The position numbers were made by a program, and so were the translations under genes. Source: Streptomyces canus 299MFChir4.1 (GTDB taxonomy: Bacteria; Actinomycetota; Actinomycetes; Streptomycetales; Streptomycetaceae). Taken from it: DNA of 39,995 nucleotides. The stretch is from the NCBI RefSeq assembly GCF_000383615.1, contig NZ_KB911634.1, forward strand, positions 1 through 39,995, read 5' to 3'. The first letter of the stretch is position 1. Each line of letters opens with the position of its first letter. Below, in pieces: positions 15,303 through 23,595 of the stretch. The notes under the pieces were generated by a model, which saw only the letters and a list, made by a program, of their open reading frames with translations, ran no database searches and was not told the origin of the DNA.

Positions 15303-16787
15303 TCACCCACTGTGCGCAGCCTGCCGGGGGACCCAGATCTCGCCCTTGACGCGATCTGGGTGCCAGGATCCGACCGGGCCGTAGGCCACGTACTGACGCA
15401 CGGAGTCGTGGAGCCGGTACCGCCGCTGGCCGTCGGTGTGCGTTGTGACCGCGTACGCCAGGTGGCGTTCGACCAGTTCGTCGAGGAGATCCGCGGCCAT
15501 TCCTGGCGACGGGGTCACCTCGGTCACCATGTCGTCGGCACTGAAGTCGCCGTTCACGTTCCTCAGCCGGAGTAATGCGGCCTGGATCGGAGTCGGCAGC
15601 GAGCTGTAGTAGGCCGCCACACTGGCTTCCAGCGACAGATCGCCGATGCGCAGGAAGCGAAGCCGGTCCTGCTCGTTGGCCAGCCGGTCCGCCAGATCGC
15701 GCAGCGACCGGTGTGGTCGCCCTGACAGCCACAGCCCCGCGATCTGGAGGGCCAGAGGCAGACCGCCGCAGAACCGCAGCACCCTGTGCGCGGCCGATCG
15801 TTCTGCGGCGGTGCGTGCGGTGCCGAGCTGGTCCTGCAGCACCCGAAGGGCGTCCTTGTCGCTGAGGGCATCGATGCGTTGACGGACTTGCCCGGTGAGA
15901 GCGGGGAGTTCGCGGCGCGCGGCCACCAGCACGGCGTTGCACGAACCGTCTATCAGCAGTGGTCGCACCTGTGCCTCGCTGTCGACGTTGTCCAGGACGA
16001 CGAGGACGCGCTTTCTGCTCAGCGTGTCCCGTAATCGGGCGGCTGCCTCCTCCGGATGGTCGGCCACCGGTCCGGCGCCGAGGGAGCGCAGGACCCGGGG
16101 AACGATCTCGTCCGGCTTCAGTGGTGTGGTGGACATGGTCGGGTGGAGGTCCACGAAGACCTGACCATCCGGGAACCGGTCGCGCGCACCGTGTGCGGCC
16201 TTGATGACCAGTGCGGTTTTCCCTGCACCGGGCGGTCCGACGACGACCAGGGGTCGGCCGGTGTGGCCGTCTTCCGCGGCTGAGAGGTGCGCCCGCAGGG
16301 AGGCAAGGTGTGTCGCGCGACCGACGAGGCTGTGGCGAGGAGCCGGGGGTAGTTCGGCCGGTAGGAGACCGCGCGGTGACGGGTGATGGTCTGCGGCGCT
16401 CGGCCGGCGCATCAGCCGACCGATGTCGTCCGAGGGCAGTCCGAGGGCCTTGGCGATCAGAAGGAGTGACTGCTTGCGGGGACGGAAGGTGTGTCCGGTC
16501 TCGAGGTTGCGGATGGCCCGCACGCTCACCCCGGATCGCTCCGCGAGGTCTTGCTGGGTCAGACAGGCGGCCTCGCGTGCCGTGATCAGCGTTTCCGCGA
16601 GGGGTGACGACAACGATGTCCGGGACGTGGGAACGGACGTCTGAACTCGCGGGGCCGGGGACGGTGAGCGTCCTGGGACCTCCAGGCGGTCTGCGCTTTC
16701 ACCGATTCCGGCTGTCGGTGGTCGGCCGGCTTCGGGCGGCGTCGGGGCGGCTTCGGTCCGGTTGGTGAGAACACCCTGTCGTGTCAC
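15303..16787 (-). CDS. XRE HTH / NB-ARC (STAND) regulator, AfsR-like core without TPRs
   Basis: A 494-residue protein. A disordered N-terminus (1-60) is followed by an XRE-type HTH (about 63-118: LTQQDLAERSGVSVRAIRNL) and an NB-ARC ATPase. Walker A is GPPGAGKT (184-191), Walker B is VLVVLDNVD (261-269), and the GLPL motif is 342-345 (GGLPLALQIAG). A winged-helix-like part follows (about 395-475). STAND proteins of the AfsR/SARP group use ATP-driven switching to control transcription. Here the usual BTAD domain and C-terminal TPR sensor are absent, so the protein is either a compact regulator or a shortened one. It is on the same strand as the SpoIIE-domain gene but 486 bases away. Role inferred. 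Confidence 0.85.
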   Translation of the reverse strand: MTRQGVLTNRTEAAPTPPEAGRPPTAGIGESADRLEVPGRSPSPAPRVQTSVPTSRTSLSSPLAETLITAREAACLTQQDLAERSGVSVRAIRNLETGHTFRPRKQSLLLIAKALGLPSDDIGRLMRRPSAADHHPSPRGLLPAELPPAPRHSLVGRATHLASLRAHLSAAEDGHTGRPLVVVGPPGAGKTALVIKAAHGARDRFPDGQVFVDLHPTMSTTPLKPDEIVPRVLRSLGAGPVADHPEEAAARLRDTLSRKRVLVVLDNVDSEAQVRPLLIDGSCNAVLVAARRELPALTGQVRQRIDALSDKDALRVLQDQLGTARTAAERSAAHRVLRFCGGLPLALQIAGLWLSGRPHRSLRDLADRLANEQDRLRFLRIGDLSLEASVAAYYSSLPTPIQAALLRLRNVNGDFSADDMVTEVTPSPGMAADLLDELVERHLAYAVTTHTDGQRRYRLHDSVRQYVAYGPVGSWHPDRVKGEIWVPRQAAHSG

Positions 16788-17010
16788 GAATTTCCCAGGG
16801 TTGGCGGGACGGCACTGATCCTCAACGAGCTCGGCCGTGCGGCGGGCCTGGAGGGACCAGTTCTTGACGTGTGATCGGGGCGTTCGCAGTGAGGTGAAGG
16901 CCGCTTCCGAGCACGGGTGGCGCGATCAGCGGGCCGCAGCGCGGTCGCGGGTCCGGCCATGAGCATGGAGTGCCCGAGAAGAGGGACGAACGGCCTTGAT
17001 CGATGGCACA

Positions 17011-17787
17011 TCAATCCAAGGCCCGGTCCGCGGTGGGCAGCAATGTCACCACGAACTTGTAGCGGGAGCCGCGGTACACCGAACGGACCCACTCCACCGG
17101 TCTGCCCTCCGTATCGTGGGAGTGTCGGGACAGCAGCATCATGGGAACGCCCACGATGGTCGAGAGCAGCCCGGCCTCGTACGGGTTCGCGAGCGTGGTC
17201 TCGATGCCCTCCTCGGCTTCCAGGAGGTGGACTCCATACACCTCGGCGAGTGCCGTGTACAAAGAGCTGTACCTGGTCAGCGTTTCGCGCAGGCCAGGGA
17301 AACGCCGTGCGGACAGGTGGGTCGACTCGATCGCCATGGGCTCGCCGTCGGCCAGCCGAAGTCGTTCGAGGAGCACCACCTCCTCGCCGATGTCGATGGC
17401 GAGCAGGCGTGCCAGTTCCTCGTCCGCCTTGATGGAACGCGTATCGAGGATCCGTGAGGCAGGTTCGAGTCCCTGGGCCAGCATGTCCTCGGTATAGGAC
17501 GTGAGTTGAAGGGCGCGGTAGAGCTTCGGCCGTGCAATGAACGTGCCCTTCCCGTGGATCCGGTCCAACTTGCCTTCACTGACGAGCTCTTGCAGCGCCT
17601 GTCGGACCGTGGTGCGCGAGGAGTCAAGGCGGACGGCGAGTAATCGCTCGGCGGGCACGCGTTCTCCCGGCCCCAGCGACTCCGCCATCTCGAGGATGTA
17701 CTGCTTGACTCGGTAGTACTTCGGCACCCGTGTAACGGCACCAGGCATGCCGGTGCCGTCTTGGACGACGCTCACTCTGGTGGTCAT
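17011..17787 (-). CDS. DasR-like GntR (HutC/UTRA) regulator
   Basis: A 258-residue GntR regulator. After about 20 variable residues comes the winged HTH (about 22-88: VPKYYRVKQYILEMAES, then PAERLLAVRLDSSRTTVRQA, and RIHGKGTFIA). A UTRA domain follows, with LQLTSYTEDMLAQGLEP, MAIESTHLSARRFP, SLYTALAEVYGVHLLEAEE and RPVEWVRSVYRGSRYKF. These stretches are very close to DasR, the GlcNAc-phosphate-responsive master regulator of Streptomyces, but the divergent N-terminus and context make this a paralogue. The dre-like site at 17842-17855 lies about 55 bases before its start, next to a TATAAC box, implying autoregulation. A second dre-like site precedes the divergent operon at 18269. Target and effector are inferred. 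Confidence 0.9.
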   Translation of the reverse strand: MTTRVSVVQDGTGMPGAVTRVPKYYRVKQYILEMAESLGPGERVPAERLLAVRLDSSRTTVRQALQELVSEGKLDRIHGKGTFIARPKLYRALQLTSYTEDMLAQGLEPASRILDTRSIKADEELARLLAIDIGEEVVLLERLRLADGEPMAIESTHLSARRFPGLRETLTRYSSLYTALAEVYGVHLLEAEEGIETTLANPYEAGLLSTIVGVPMMLLSRHSHDTEGRPVEWVRSVYRGSRYKFVVTLLPTADRALD

Positions 17788-17841
17788 GACCCGCCTTCCG
17801 GGCGCACTGCAGGTATTTCGTTATAGCCCGCACACTCGCGG

Positions 17842-17855
17842 TTGGTCTAGTCCAA
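17842..17855. promoter_or_regulatory. dre-like (DasR-type) operator before the GntR gene
   Basis: TTGGTCTAGTCCAA agrees with the DasR consensus TGGTCTAGACCA at 11 of 12 core bases. On the minus strand it lies just upstream of a TATAAC -10-like box (17821-17826), about where the -35 element would be. Repressor binding there would control the gntR gene. Confidence 0.65.
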
Positions 17856-18160
17856 CTGGAAAGTGTGGGGCGACACCGACGGGGTCCCGCGACCGGCCGG
17901 ATACGGCGCGGTGATCGTCCGGGCGGATCTGAACCCGAGAACGGTCCAGGTCATGCACCACAGGCCGGACCCTCGGCATGGTTGGCGGCCCCTGGCCGCC
18001 GGCTGCCCATTGTCATGGTGCTCACACCCGCAAGTCGGGCAGTCCGCCCCCCCAGTCGGCACCTGAGTCCCCATTCATCCCGCCGTGCCGCGTACTGGAG
18101 CGGGTTCGGCCGGTAACAGGCAGCTGACAGGCAGATGGCGGCAACTTTCCCTGGTGACGA

Positions 18161-18188
18161 TTGACATCACCAATTGGTCCAGTCCACT
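18161..18188 (+). promoter_or_regulatory. TTGACA box and second dre-like operator before the operon
   Basis: TTGACA at 18161-18166 is followed 16 bases later by TCCACT (18183-18188), a weak -10. Between and over them lies TTGGTCCAGTCCAC (18174-18187), matching the dre core TGGTCTAGACCA at 10 of 12 bases. A repressor here would occlude RNA polymerase. The first gene starts 80 bases downstream. Confidence 0.55.
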
Positions 18189-18268
18189 TTGGGCTGCAAC
18201 CTCAACTCGATCGGTAACGGCCAAGAGTTCCTCTCGACCGCTGAGGAATCGCGCCTTGGAGTGATCGC

Positions 18269-19306
18269 ATGCCGACGTCCGACCCGTACCTGTACCGCGC
18301 CCCGACACGGCGCCCCTATTTCAGCGCTGACGGTGAGACCTACCTTGCTCAGACGCAACTGAGAGACATAAAAATCGAGAAGCCACAGTCGCTGCGCGTA
18401 CTGTCGGAACAGGATTTCGCGTTCTGGCAGACGTATGGCTATGTCGTCGTGCGCAACGCCGTTTCTCCAGGCGCGGCAAAGAGTCTGTACGAGTTCGCCG
18501 GGGAGTTCTCCGGGCTGGACCCCGATCGGCCCGAAACCTGGTACCAAGAACGTGATTTCCGCTCGGACCTCGACCGTGACCTGCACGTCTACGGCTTCGT
18601 CGAGGCGTACCACCATCAGCTGATGTGGGACAACCGGCAGACCCAGCGGGTCTACGAAGCCTTCGCCGACGTGTGGGACTGCGAGGAGCTGTGGGTCACC
18701 CTCGACCGGCTGAACCTCAACCCGCCCAACCGGGGCAGCCGTTCACGCTCCCTCATCGCGCCGACCGACGAGGGATTCGACATCGAGCTGCACTGGGACG
18801 TGGACACCACCCTCGGTGTGCTGCCGCAGCGGGTACAGGGCATCCTGGCCCTCAACGACACCCAGCCCGAACTCGGCGGATTCCAGTGCGCACCGGAACT
18901 GTTCCACCAGTTCGATGAATGGCGGATCAAGCAGCCGGCCGACCGGGACCCGATCAGGCCCGCGATCGACCGCGCCGAGTTCTCCGTGGTACGTCCCGAT
19001 CTGCAGGCCGGCGATCTGCTGATCTTCAACGGACTGCTGGCGCACGGCGTCGCACCCAACGTCTCCGACCACGGTGTGCGGGCCGTGCAGTACCTGTCGA
19101 TGATGCCGGCACTGGAGGAGCACGAAGCGCTGCGCCGCTCCCGTGTCGATTCCTGGCGGACTCTCAGCACACCCGATTGGAACGCGACGTTGCTCGGGGA
19201 CGTCGATCGGCACGAATCACTTCGCTACGGTGCCGCGACGCTCAACGACCTCGGCAGGAAACTCCTGGGGCTCGACTCCTGGAGTGAACGAGAGAGCGGC
19301 AAGTGA
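18269..19306 (+). CDS. Phytanoyl-CoA dioxygenase (PhyH)-type Fe(II)/2-oxoglutarate oxygenase
   Basis: A 345-residue non-haem iron oxygenase, probably hydroxylating an amino-acid-like or small-molecule substrate. LSEQDFAFWQTYGYVVVRNA (46-65) is the usual PhyH opening. His175 and Asp177 in LHWDVDT and the distal His259 in FNGLLAHGVAPN give the 2-His-1-carboxylate triad, and Arg271 (DHGVRAVQYLS) suits 2-oxoglutarate binding. GGFQCAPELFHQF (203-215) lines the active site in this family. GGAG at 18258-18261 supports the ATG. It is the first gene of a five-gene operon with 4-base overlaps, and its stop overlaps the next start (GTGA). Substrate is unknown. Confidence 0.87.
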   Translation: MPTSDPYLYRAPTRRPYFSADGETYLAQTQLRDIKIEKPQSLRVLSEQDFAFWQTYGYVVVRNAVSPGAAKSLYEFAGEFSGLDPDRPETWYQERDFRSDLDRDLHVYGFVEAYHHQLMWDNRQTQRVYEAFADVWDCEELWVTLDRLNLNPPNRGSRSRSLIAPTDEGFDIELHWDVDTTLGVLPQRVQGILALNDTQPELGGFQCAPELFHQFDEWRIKQPADRDPIRPAIDRAEFSVVRPDLQAGDLLIFNGLLAHGVAPNVSDHGVRAVQYLSMMPALEEHEALRRSRVDSWRTLSTPDWNATLLGDVDRHESLRYGAATLNDLGRKLLGLDSWSERESGK

Positions 19307-20637
19307 AGCACACCACCGGCCTCGACCGGATCTGTCTGGCCCTGCCGACCAACAGGGCGTGTGAGGAGGCCATCGTCGGCATCGCCGAGGAGGCCGCGTA
19401 CGCAGCCCGCACCTTTGGCACCGAGGTGCACCTGCTCATCCTCGACTCCTGCGACCAGGCCACATGGACGGAACACACCCGCGTGGTGGCCGACCTGCCG
19501 GCCACCCCCGACGTGATCGTCCACCACCTCGACGAAGCACGCCAACGGGAGTTCCTGCGCCGCACGATCCAGCGCTCCGGCCTCGCCGCACCCGACCGGC
19601 TGCTCACCCTGATGCTGCCGGCCGATCTCTCCTACGGCGCTTGTACCAACCGCGCCTTCCTCATCGCCGGCGCACTCGGCTGCCGGTCGGTGCACCGCAG
19701 GGACTCGGACTGCAGCTACCAGGTGCTGGATGGCGAAACGGTCTTTCCGATCCATCACGAGCTGGCCTCACTCGGGAAGACCGCGTCCCAGGCGTCGGCG
19801 GATGTGACGGAGACCGTCCTCGCCCCGGACCACGGCCGGCGCCGGGTGTCGATGGTCGGAGCCTCCTTCGTCGGTGAACCGTCCGTGGACATCGCGGAGA
19901 TCGAGCAGCTCGACGCGGGCGTCTACCACGACGTCGTCAGCCTGTGGGCCCCCACCCACTGGTCTGACGAGCAGAAGGGAGAGCTCGTAGAGGAGTCCTT
20001 CAAGGGCGCCGGGACCACTCCCTTCACCGAGGACCACTCCACCCTGACGCTCGTCGACCCCATGAAGGTCGACATGAGCAACATCGCCTTCCACCACGAG
20101 GTGTACGAGCGGGTGCCGCTGCCCCCGGCAACCGACACCATAGGCAGCGACTACTTCCTGATCCACCTCGTCCACGACGCCGCGCTGCCCGGCGTACTGC
20201 ACAACCGCCATATCCAGAACTTCTACACGCCCTTCCGACGCACCGACGCCGGCTTCCGCGCCTACCAGCTGCGGTTTGTGAAGTTCCTGCTGTCGATGCT
20301 CTACCTCAACGACGTCTACGACCGCATGGGCGCGGCCCCCGACACCGCGCTGCTGGACGAGCAGGAGCAGGTGCGCGGAGACGTCATCTCCGGCTTCCTG
20401 CGCCAGAGCGCCGGTCTGGAGCAGACGGAGAACGTCTGGCGCCTGGACCGGGTCAGTACGGCGTATCGGAAACTGGGCGGCCGCTACGCCGAGTTCGCCG
20501 ACCTGGTGGACGCACGCCGGGAGCAGCTGCTGGACGAGGCGCGACAGGATACGGAGGACTTCGCGTACCTGATCGACGCCTGGCCCGTGCTCGCGAGCGC
20601 CGCCCGCGAGACCGGCCTCGGGAGTGCGGGCGCGTGA
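19303..20637 (+). CDS. DUF6271-like protein with GT-A glycosyltransferase-like features
   Basis: A 444-residue protein I place, from memory, in the uncharacterised DUF6271 group. The N-terminal half looks like a GT-A nucleotide-diphospho-sugar transferase fold: ICLALPTNRA (10-19), HLLILDSCD (43-51), SYGACTNRAFLIAGALGCRS (110-129) and HRRDSDCSY (131-139), where Asp134-x-Asp136 would be the DXD metal site. The C-terminal half is helical, with LVHDAALPGVLHNRHIQNFY. No signal peptide or membrane helix is visible. It is translationally coupled on both sides (GTGA overlap with the PhyH gene, four-base overlap with the decarboxylase). The reaction is unknown; glycosyl or aminoacyl-type group transfer is a hypothesis. 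Confidence 0.7.
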   Translation: MKHTTGLDRICLALPTNRACEEAIVGIAEEAAYAARTFGTEVHLLILDSCDQATWTEHTRVVADLPATPDVIVHHLDEARQREFLRRTIQRSGLAAPDRLLTLMLPADLSYGACTNRAFLIAGALGCRSVHRRDSDCSYQVLDGETVFPIHHELASLGKTASQASADVTETVLAPDHGRRRVSMVGASFVGEPSVDIAEIEQLDAGVYHDVVSLWAPTHWSDEQKGELVEESFKGAGTTPFTEDHSTLTLVDPMKVDMSNIAFHHEVYERVPLPPATDTIGSDYFLIHLVHDAALPGVLHNRHIQNFYTPFRRTDAGFRAYQLRFVKFLLSMLYLNDVYDRMGAAPDTALLDEQEQVRGDVISGFLRQSAGLEQTENVWRLDRVSTAYRKLGGRYAEFADLVDARREQLLDEARQDTEDFAYLIDAWPVLASAARETGLGSAGA

Positions 20638-21821
20638 GCTGGGACCTGGGCACGCGACTGGCTTCCGCTCTGGCCGCAGCTTCAACGGACCGGGTTGTTT
20701 TCGATCTCACCGGGATCGAGAGCCAGTACGACCGCCTGGTGCGTGAACTGCCGGTCACCGTCCGGTTCGCGATGAAGGCATGCCCGGTCGACGAGGTACT
20801 GACCTGCCTCGCTGACCGAGGCGCCGGATTCGACGCGGCGAGCCCCGGCGAGATCGAGCAGGCGCTACGGCTGGGCGTGCCCGCGGACCGCATCCACTAC
20901 GGCAACACCGTGAAGTCCGACGCGAGCATCGCCGAGGCCCACCGGCTCGGCGTGCGGACGTTCGCCACGGACAGCGTCCAGGACGTGGCGGCCATCGCCG
21001 CCAACGCCCCCGGCGCCCGTGTGTACTGCCGCCTCACCACCAGCGGGGAAGGCGCCCTGTGGGGACTCAGCCGCAAGTTCGGCTGCTCCCAGGACGACGC
21101 CGTCCGCGTGCTGACCGTGGCCCGTGCCGCCGGACTGACCCCGGCCGGGCTGTCGGTACACGTGGGATCACAGCAGATGACGTACGACGCGTGGCGTCAG
21201 GCCGTCGACCAGCTGGCGGACGTCCTGGTGGCGCTGCGTGAGCGGGCCATCGTGCTGGACCACGTCAACCTCGGCGGCGGCCTGCCCGCCCTCGGATACC
21301 TGGACCGGCACGGCCGCCCGCTGGAGCCGCCGCTGGACAAGATGTTCGCCGTTCTGCGCGAAGGCATCGACGAACTGCGGCGTCTGAACGCGGCGCCTCT
21401 CGACATCGTCATGGAGCCCGGCCGCCACCTGGTCGCCGATCACGGCGCGATCCGCGCACACGTCTACCGGCTCACCGAGCGGCGGCAGACCGACGGAGAG
21501 CTGATGCACTGGCTGTACCTGAGCTGCGGAAAATTCAACGGCCTCTACGAGATGGACGAGCTCTGCCACAGGCTCGTCTTTCCGGGACATGCCGATGGCG
21601 AGCACGTCGCGGCCGTCGTGGCCGGCCCCACCTGCGACAGCGACGACGCCTACGGGGCCGCACACCTGCGCGTGCCCAAGGCGCTGGCCTCCGGCGATCC
21701 GGTGTGGATCCTGTCCGCCGGCGCCTACGCCACCAGCTACATGACGCAGGGCTTCAACGGCTTTGGACCACTGCCGCACACGGTGACCCGTGCCGGGCAT
21801 GGCCATGCGGAGGCGGCGTGA
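20634..21821 (+). CDS. Group III (alanine-racemase-fold) PLP decarboxylase
   Basis: A 395-residue PLP enzyme of the ornithine/diaminopimelate/arginine decarboxylase class. Lys48 in RFAMKACP binds PLP, HVGSQ is at 176-180, LGGGLP at 213-218, EPGRHLV at 261-267, the catalytic Cys334-Asp335 in GPTCDSDD, and Tyr365 in SAGAYATSY. Length fits eukaryote-type ornithine decarboxylases. The substrate could be ornithine, lysine, arginine, diaminopimelate or a hydroxylated derivative made by the PhyH enzyme. The GTG at 20634 overlaps the previous stop by four bases, and its own stop overlaps the GNAT start, so it is in the middle of the operon. Confidence 0.9.
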   Translation: MSWDLGTRLASALAAASTDRVVFDLTGIESQYDRLVRELPVTVRFAMKACPVDEVLTCLADRGAGFDAASPGEIEQALRLGVPADRIHYGNTVKSDASIAEAHRLGVRTFATDSVQDVAAIAANAPGARVYCRLTTSGEGALWGLSRKFGCSQDDAVRVLTVARAAGLTPAGLSVHVGSQQMTYDAWRQAVDQLADVLVALRERAIVLDHVNLGGGLPALGYLDRHGRPLEPPLDKMFAVLREGIDELRRLNAAPLDIVMEPGRHLVADHGAIRAHVYRLTERRQTDGELMHWLYLSCGKFNGLYEMDELCHRLVFPGHADGEHVAAVVAGPTCDSDDAYGAAHLRVPKALASGDPVWILSAGAYATSYMTQGFNGFGPLPHTVTRAGHGHAEAA

Positions 21822-22381
21822 GCGAGGAGCGGGCCGGCCACGACAAGCACATCCGTCCCGTGCGGGACGATGACTGGCCGGGCATAGCCGCGGTGGAGAC
21901 AGCGGCCTATGCGGGAACCTCACTTACCGAGGGCCGGGCCGCGCTGGAATCGAAGGGGCGCGCCTCACCGGACACCTGCTTCGTGCTGGACCTCGACGGA
22001 GACATAAAGGGGTACCTGCTCGCGCTGCCGTACCCGAGGTTCCAGTACCCGCCGCTGGCTCGGGTCGACGAGCCCGCACACGACTCACGCAACCTCCATC
22101 TGCACGACATGGTCGTCGCTCACGAGCAGCGGGGCAACGGGTGGGGGCGGGGCCTGCTGACCCGGTTGACGGCCGCCGCGCGACCGAGGTTCGAGCACAT
22201 CTCGCTCGTCGCCGTCGACGGCATGGCCCCGTTCTGGGCCGCGCACGGTTACCGGGCCCACCCACGGGTCCGGCTCCCGGAGAGCTACGGCGAAAACGCC
22301 GTGTACATGTCCATCGCGGTATCCGGCAGAGGTACCAGCCCTTCGGAGGAGGTGGCCCGATTTCCGTGCCCCGTGTCCTAG
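21818..22381 (+). CDS. GNAT-family N-acetyltransferase
   Basis: A 187-residue GNAT enzyme starting at a GTG that overlaps the decarboxylase stop (GTGA). IRPVRDDDWPGIAAVETAAY (12-31) is the first strand and helix. LHLHDMVVAHEQRGNGWGRG (93-112) carries the acetyl-CoA pyrophosphate loop (Q/R-x-x-G-x-G/A). PFWAAHGYRAHP (138-149) is the usual end of the fold. In the operon it could acetylate the amine made by the decarboxylase, either as a biosynthetic step or for self-protection. The last 15 bases overlap the transporter gene. Confidence 0.85.
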   Translation: MSEERAGHDKHIRPVRDDDWPGIAAVETAAYAGTSLTEGRAALESKGRASPDTCFVLDLDGDIKGYLLALPYPRFQYPPLARVDEPAHDSRNLHLHDMVVAHEQRGNGWGRGLLTRLTAAARPRFEHISLVAVDGMAPFWAAHGYRAHPRVRLPESYGENAVYMSIAVSGRGTSPSEEVARFPCPVS

Positions 22382-23595
22382 ACGATTTCAGGCGTACGCA
22401 GTTGGCCATCGCGGCGCTGTTCTGTTTCCTGGGGTTCCAGTACGCCACCTGGGCCTCCCGCATTCCCGCCCTCAAGGAACGCCTCGATCTGAGTGCCGGC
22501 GAGGTGGGCCTGCTGCTCGTGGTCACCGGGGCGGGCGCGGTGGCATCTTTTCCGCTCATCACGTTCCTGATGCAGCGCCTCGGGGCGCGTCGCGTCGCTC
22601 TGCTGTCCGGGCTGAGCCTGGTGGCGATCCTCCTTGTGCTGGCCGTAGCCCCCAACTACCCGACGGCGCTGGTGATTCTCTGTGCGGACGGCGTGGCTGT
22701 GGGCTGTCTGAACGTGGCGATGAATGCGCAGGGCGCCGCTTTGGAGAAGGCCCATGGACGTAAGGCGATGACGCAGCTGCACGCCACCTTCAGTGCGGGT
22801 TCGTTCCTCGCCGCCCTGTTGTCATCGGGGGTGACGGCACTGACCTCGGACATCGCCCCCCACTTCGCCGTCGCTTCGGTGATCCTCCTCGCGCTTCTCG
22901 CGTGTGCACGTCCGCGTCTGCTCGCGGAAGAGGCCTCCGCGGCCTCCTCAGGCGAGCCGGTGGCCGAGCAGGAGGAGGGAAAGCGCCGTCGCAGGTTCAC
23001 CCGGCTGACACAGGCCGTGCTCTGGCTCGGCTGCGCCATGGTGTTCGCCGAGGTGGTCGAAGGGTCCATGAACGACTGGTCCGCGCTCTATCTGAAGGAC
23101 ATCGCCCACGCGTCGCCTCAGGTAGCGCCATTGGGCATCGCCGTCATCTCGAGCGTCATGGTCGTCGCACGCCTCTTCGGTGACGGCTGGCGCAGCCGCT
23201 GGGGTGACGCCAGGGTCGTCCGCGTCGGCAGCGCGGCGGCCGGCATCGGACTGGGCCTCGCCCTGCTGGCCGGAGGTGTGGTTCCCGCGCTCATCGGTTT
23301 CGCGTGCGTGGGGCTGGGCGTGGCCGCCGTGGCACCATGCCTCTACGTCGCCGCCGCGGCCGAAGGGCCGCAAGCCCTCTCCGTCGTCGCCGCCACGGGC
23401 ACCACGGGTCTGCTCATCGGGCCCGCGGTGATCGGATTCGTCGCCGAAGTCAGCGACCTGGCCTGGGGCATGGCCGTAGTGGCAGCCTCGGCCGTCGTCG
23501 TCTCCCTGTGCACGACGCGCCTCCGCTTCGTCTCCACGAATGCCTCCTCCGAAGTGAGCACCGAGACGGACATGGTCGAGAAGGGGGCGACGTGA
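22366..23595 (+). CDS. MFS transporter (YbjJ-like exporter group)
   Basis: A 12-helix major facilitator of about 409 residues. FCFLGFQYATWASRIPALKE at the start, and QLHATFSAGSF and EVVEGSMNDWSALYLKD in the middle, are typical of the YbjJ/Mef-like group often found as exporters next to biosynthetic genes. GGAGGAGG at 22345-22352 is 13 bases before the GTG at 22366. The alternative ATT at 22360 would have ideal seven-base spacing but is a very rare start. The gene overlaps the GNAT gene and closes the operon. Export of the pathway product is inferred. Confidence 0.85.
   Translation: MPRVLDDFRRTQLAIAALFCFLGFQYATWASRIPALKERLDLSAGEVGLLLVVTGAGAVASFPLITFLMQRLGARRVALLSGLSLVAILLVLAVAPNYPTALVILCADGVAVGCLNVAMNAQGAALEKAHGRKAMTQLHATFSAGSFLAALLSSGVTALTSDIAPHFAVASVILLALLACARPRLLAEEASAASSGEPVAEQEEGKRRRRFTRLTQAVLWLGCAMVFAEVVEGSMNDWSALYLKDIAHASPQVAPLGIAVISSVMVVARLFGDGWRSRWGDARVVRVGSAAAGIGLGLALLAGGVVPALIGFACVGLGVAAVAPCLYVAAAAEGPQALSVVAATGTTGLLIGPAVIGFVAEVSDLAWGMAVVAASAVVVSLCTTRLRFVSTNASSEVSTETDMVEKGAT

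Larger units (their letters stand above)
17788..18268. other. Divergent regulatory region between the DasR-like gene and the five-gene operon
   Basis: About 480 bases with no gene that I can support. One dre-like operator lies near each end (17842-17855 and 18174-18187). The middle part, 17870-18120, shows only compositional open frames. The operon's ribosome site GGAG is at 18258-18261, seven bases before the ATG. Confidence 0.5.

Noticed and set aside
19768..20685. 305-codon minus-strand frame within the operon
   Set aside because: Shadow of the DUF6271-like gene; no motifs and no promoter space.
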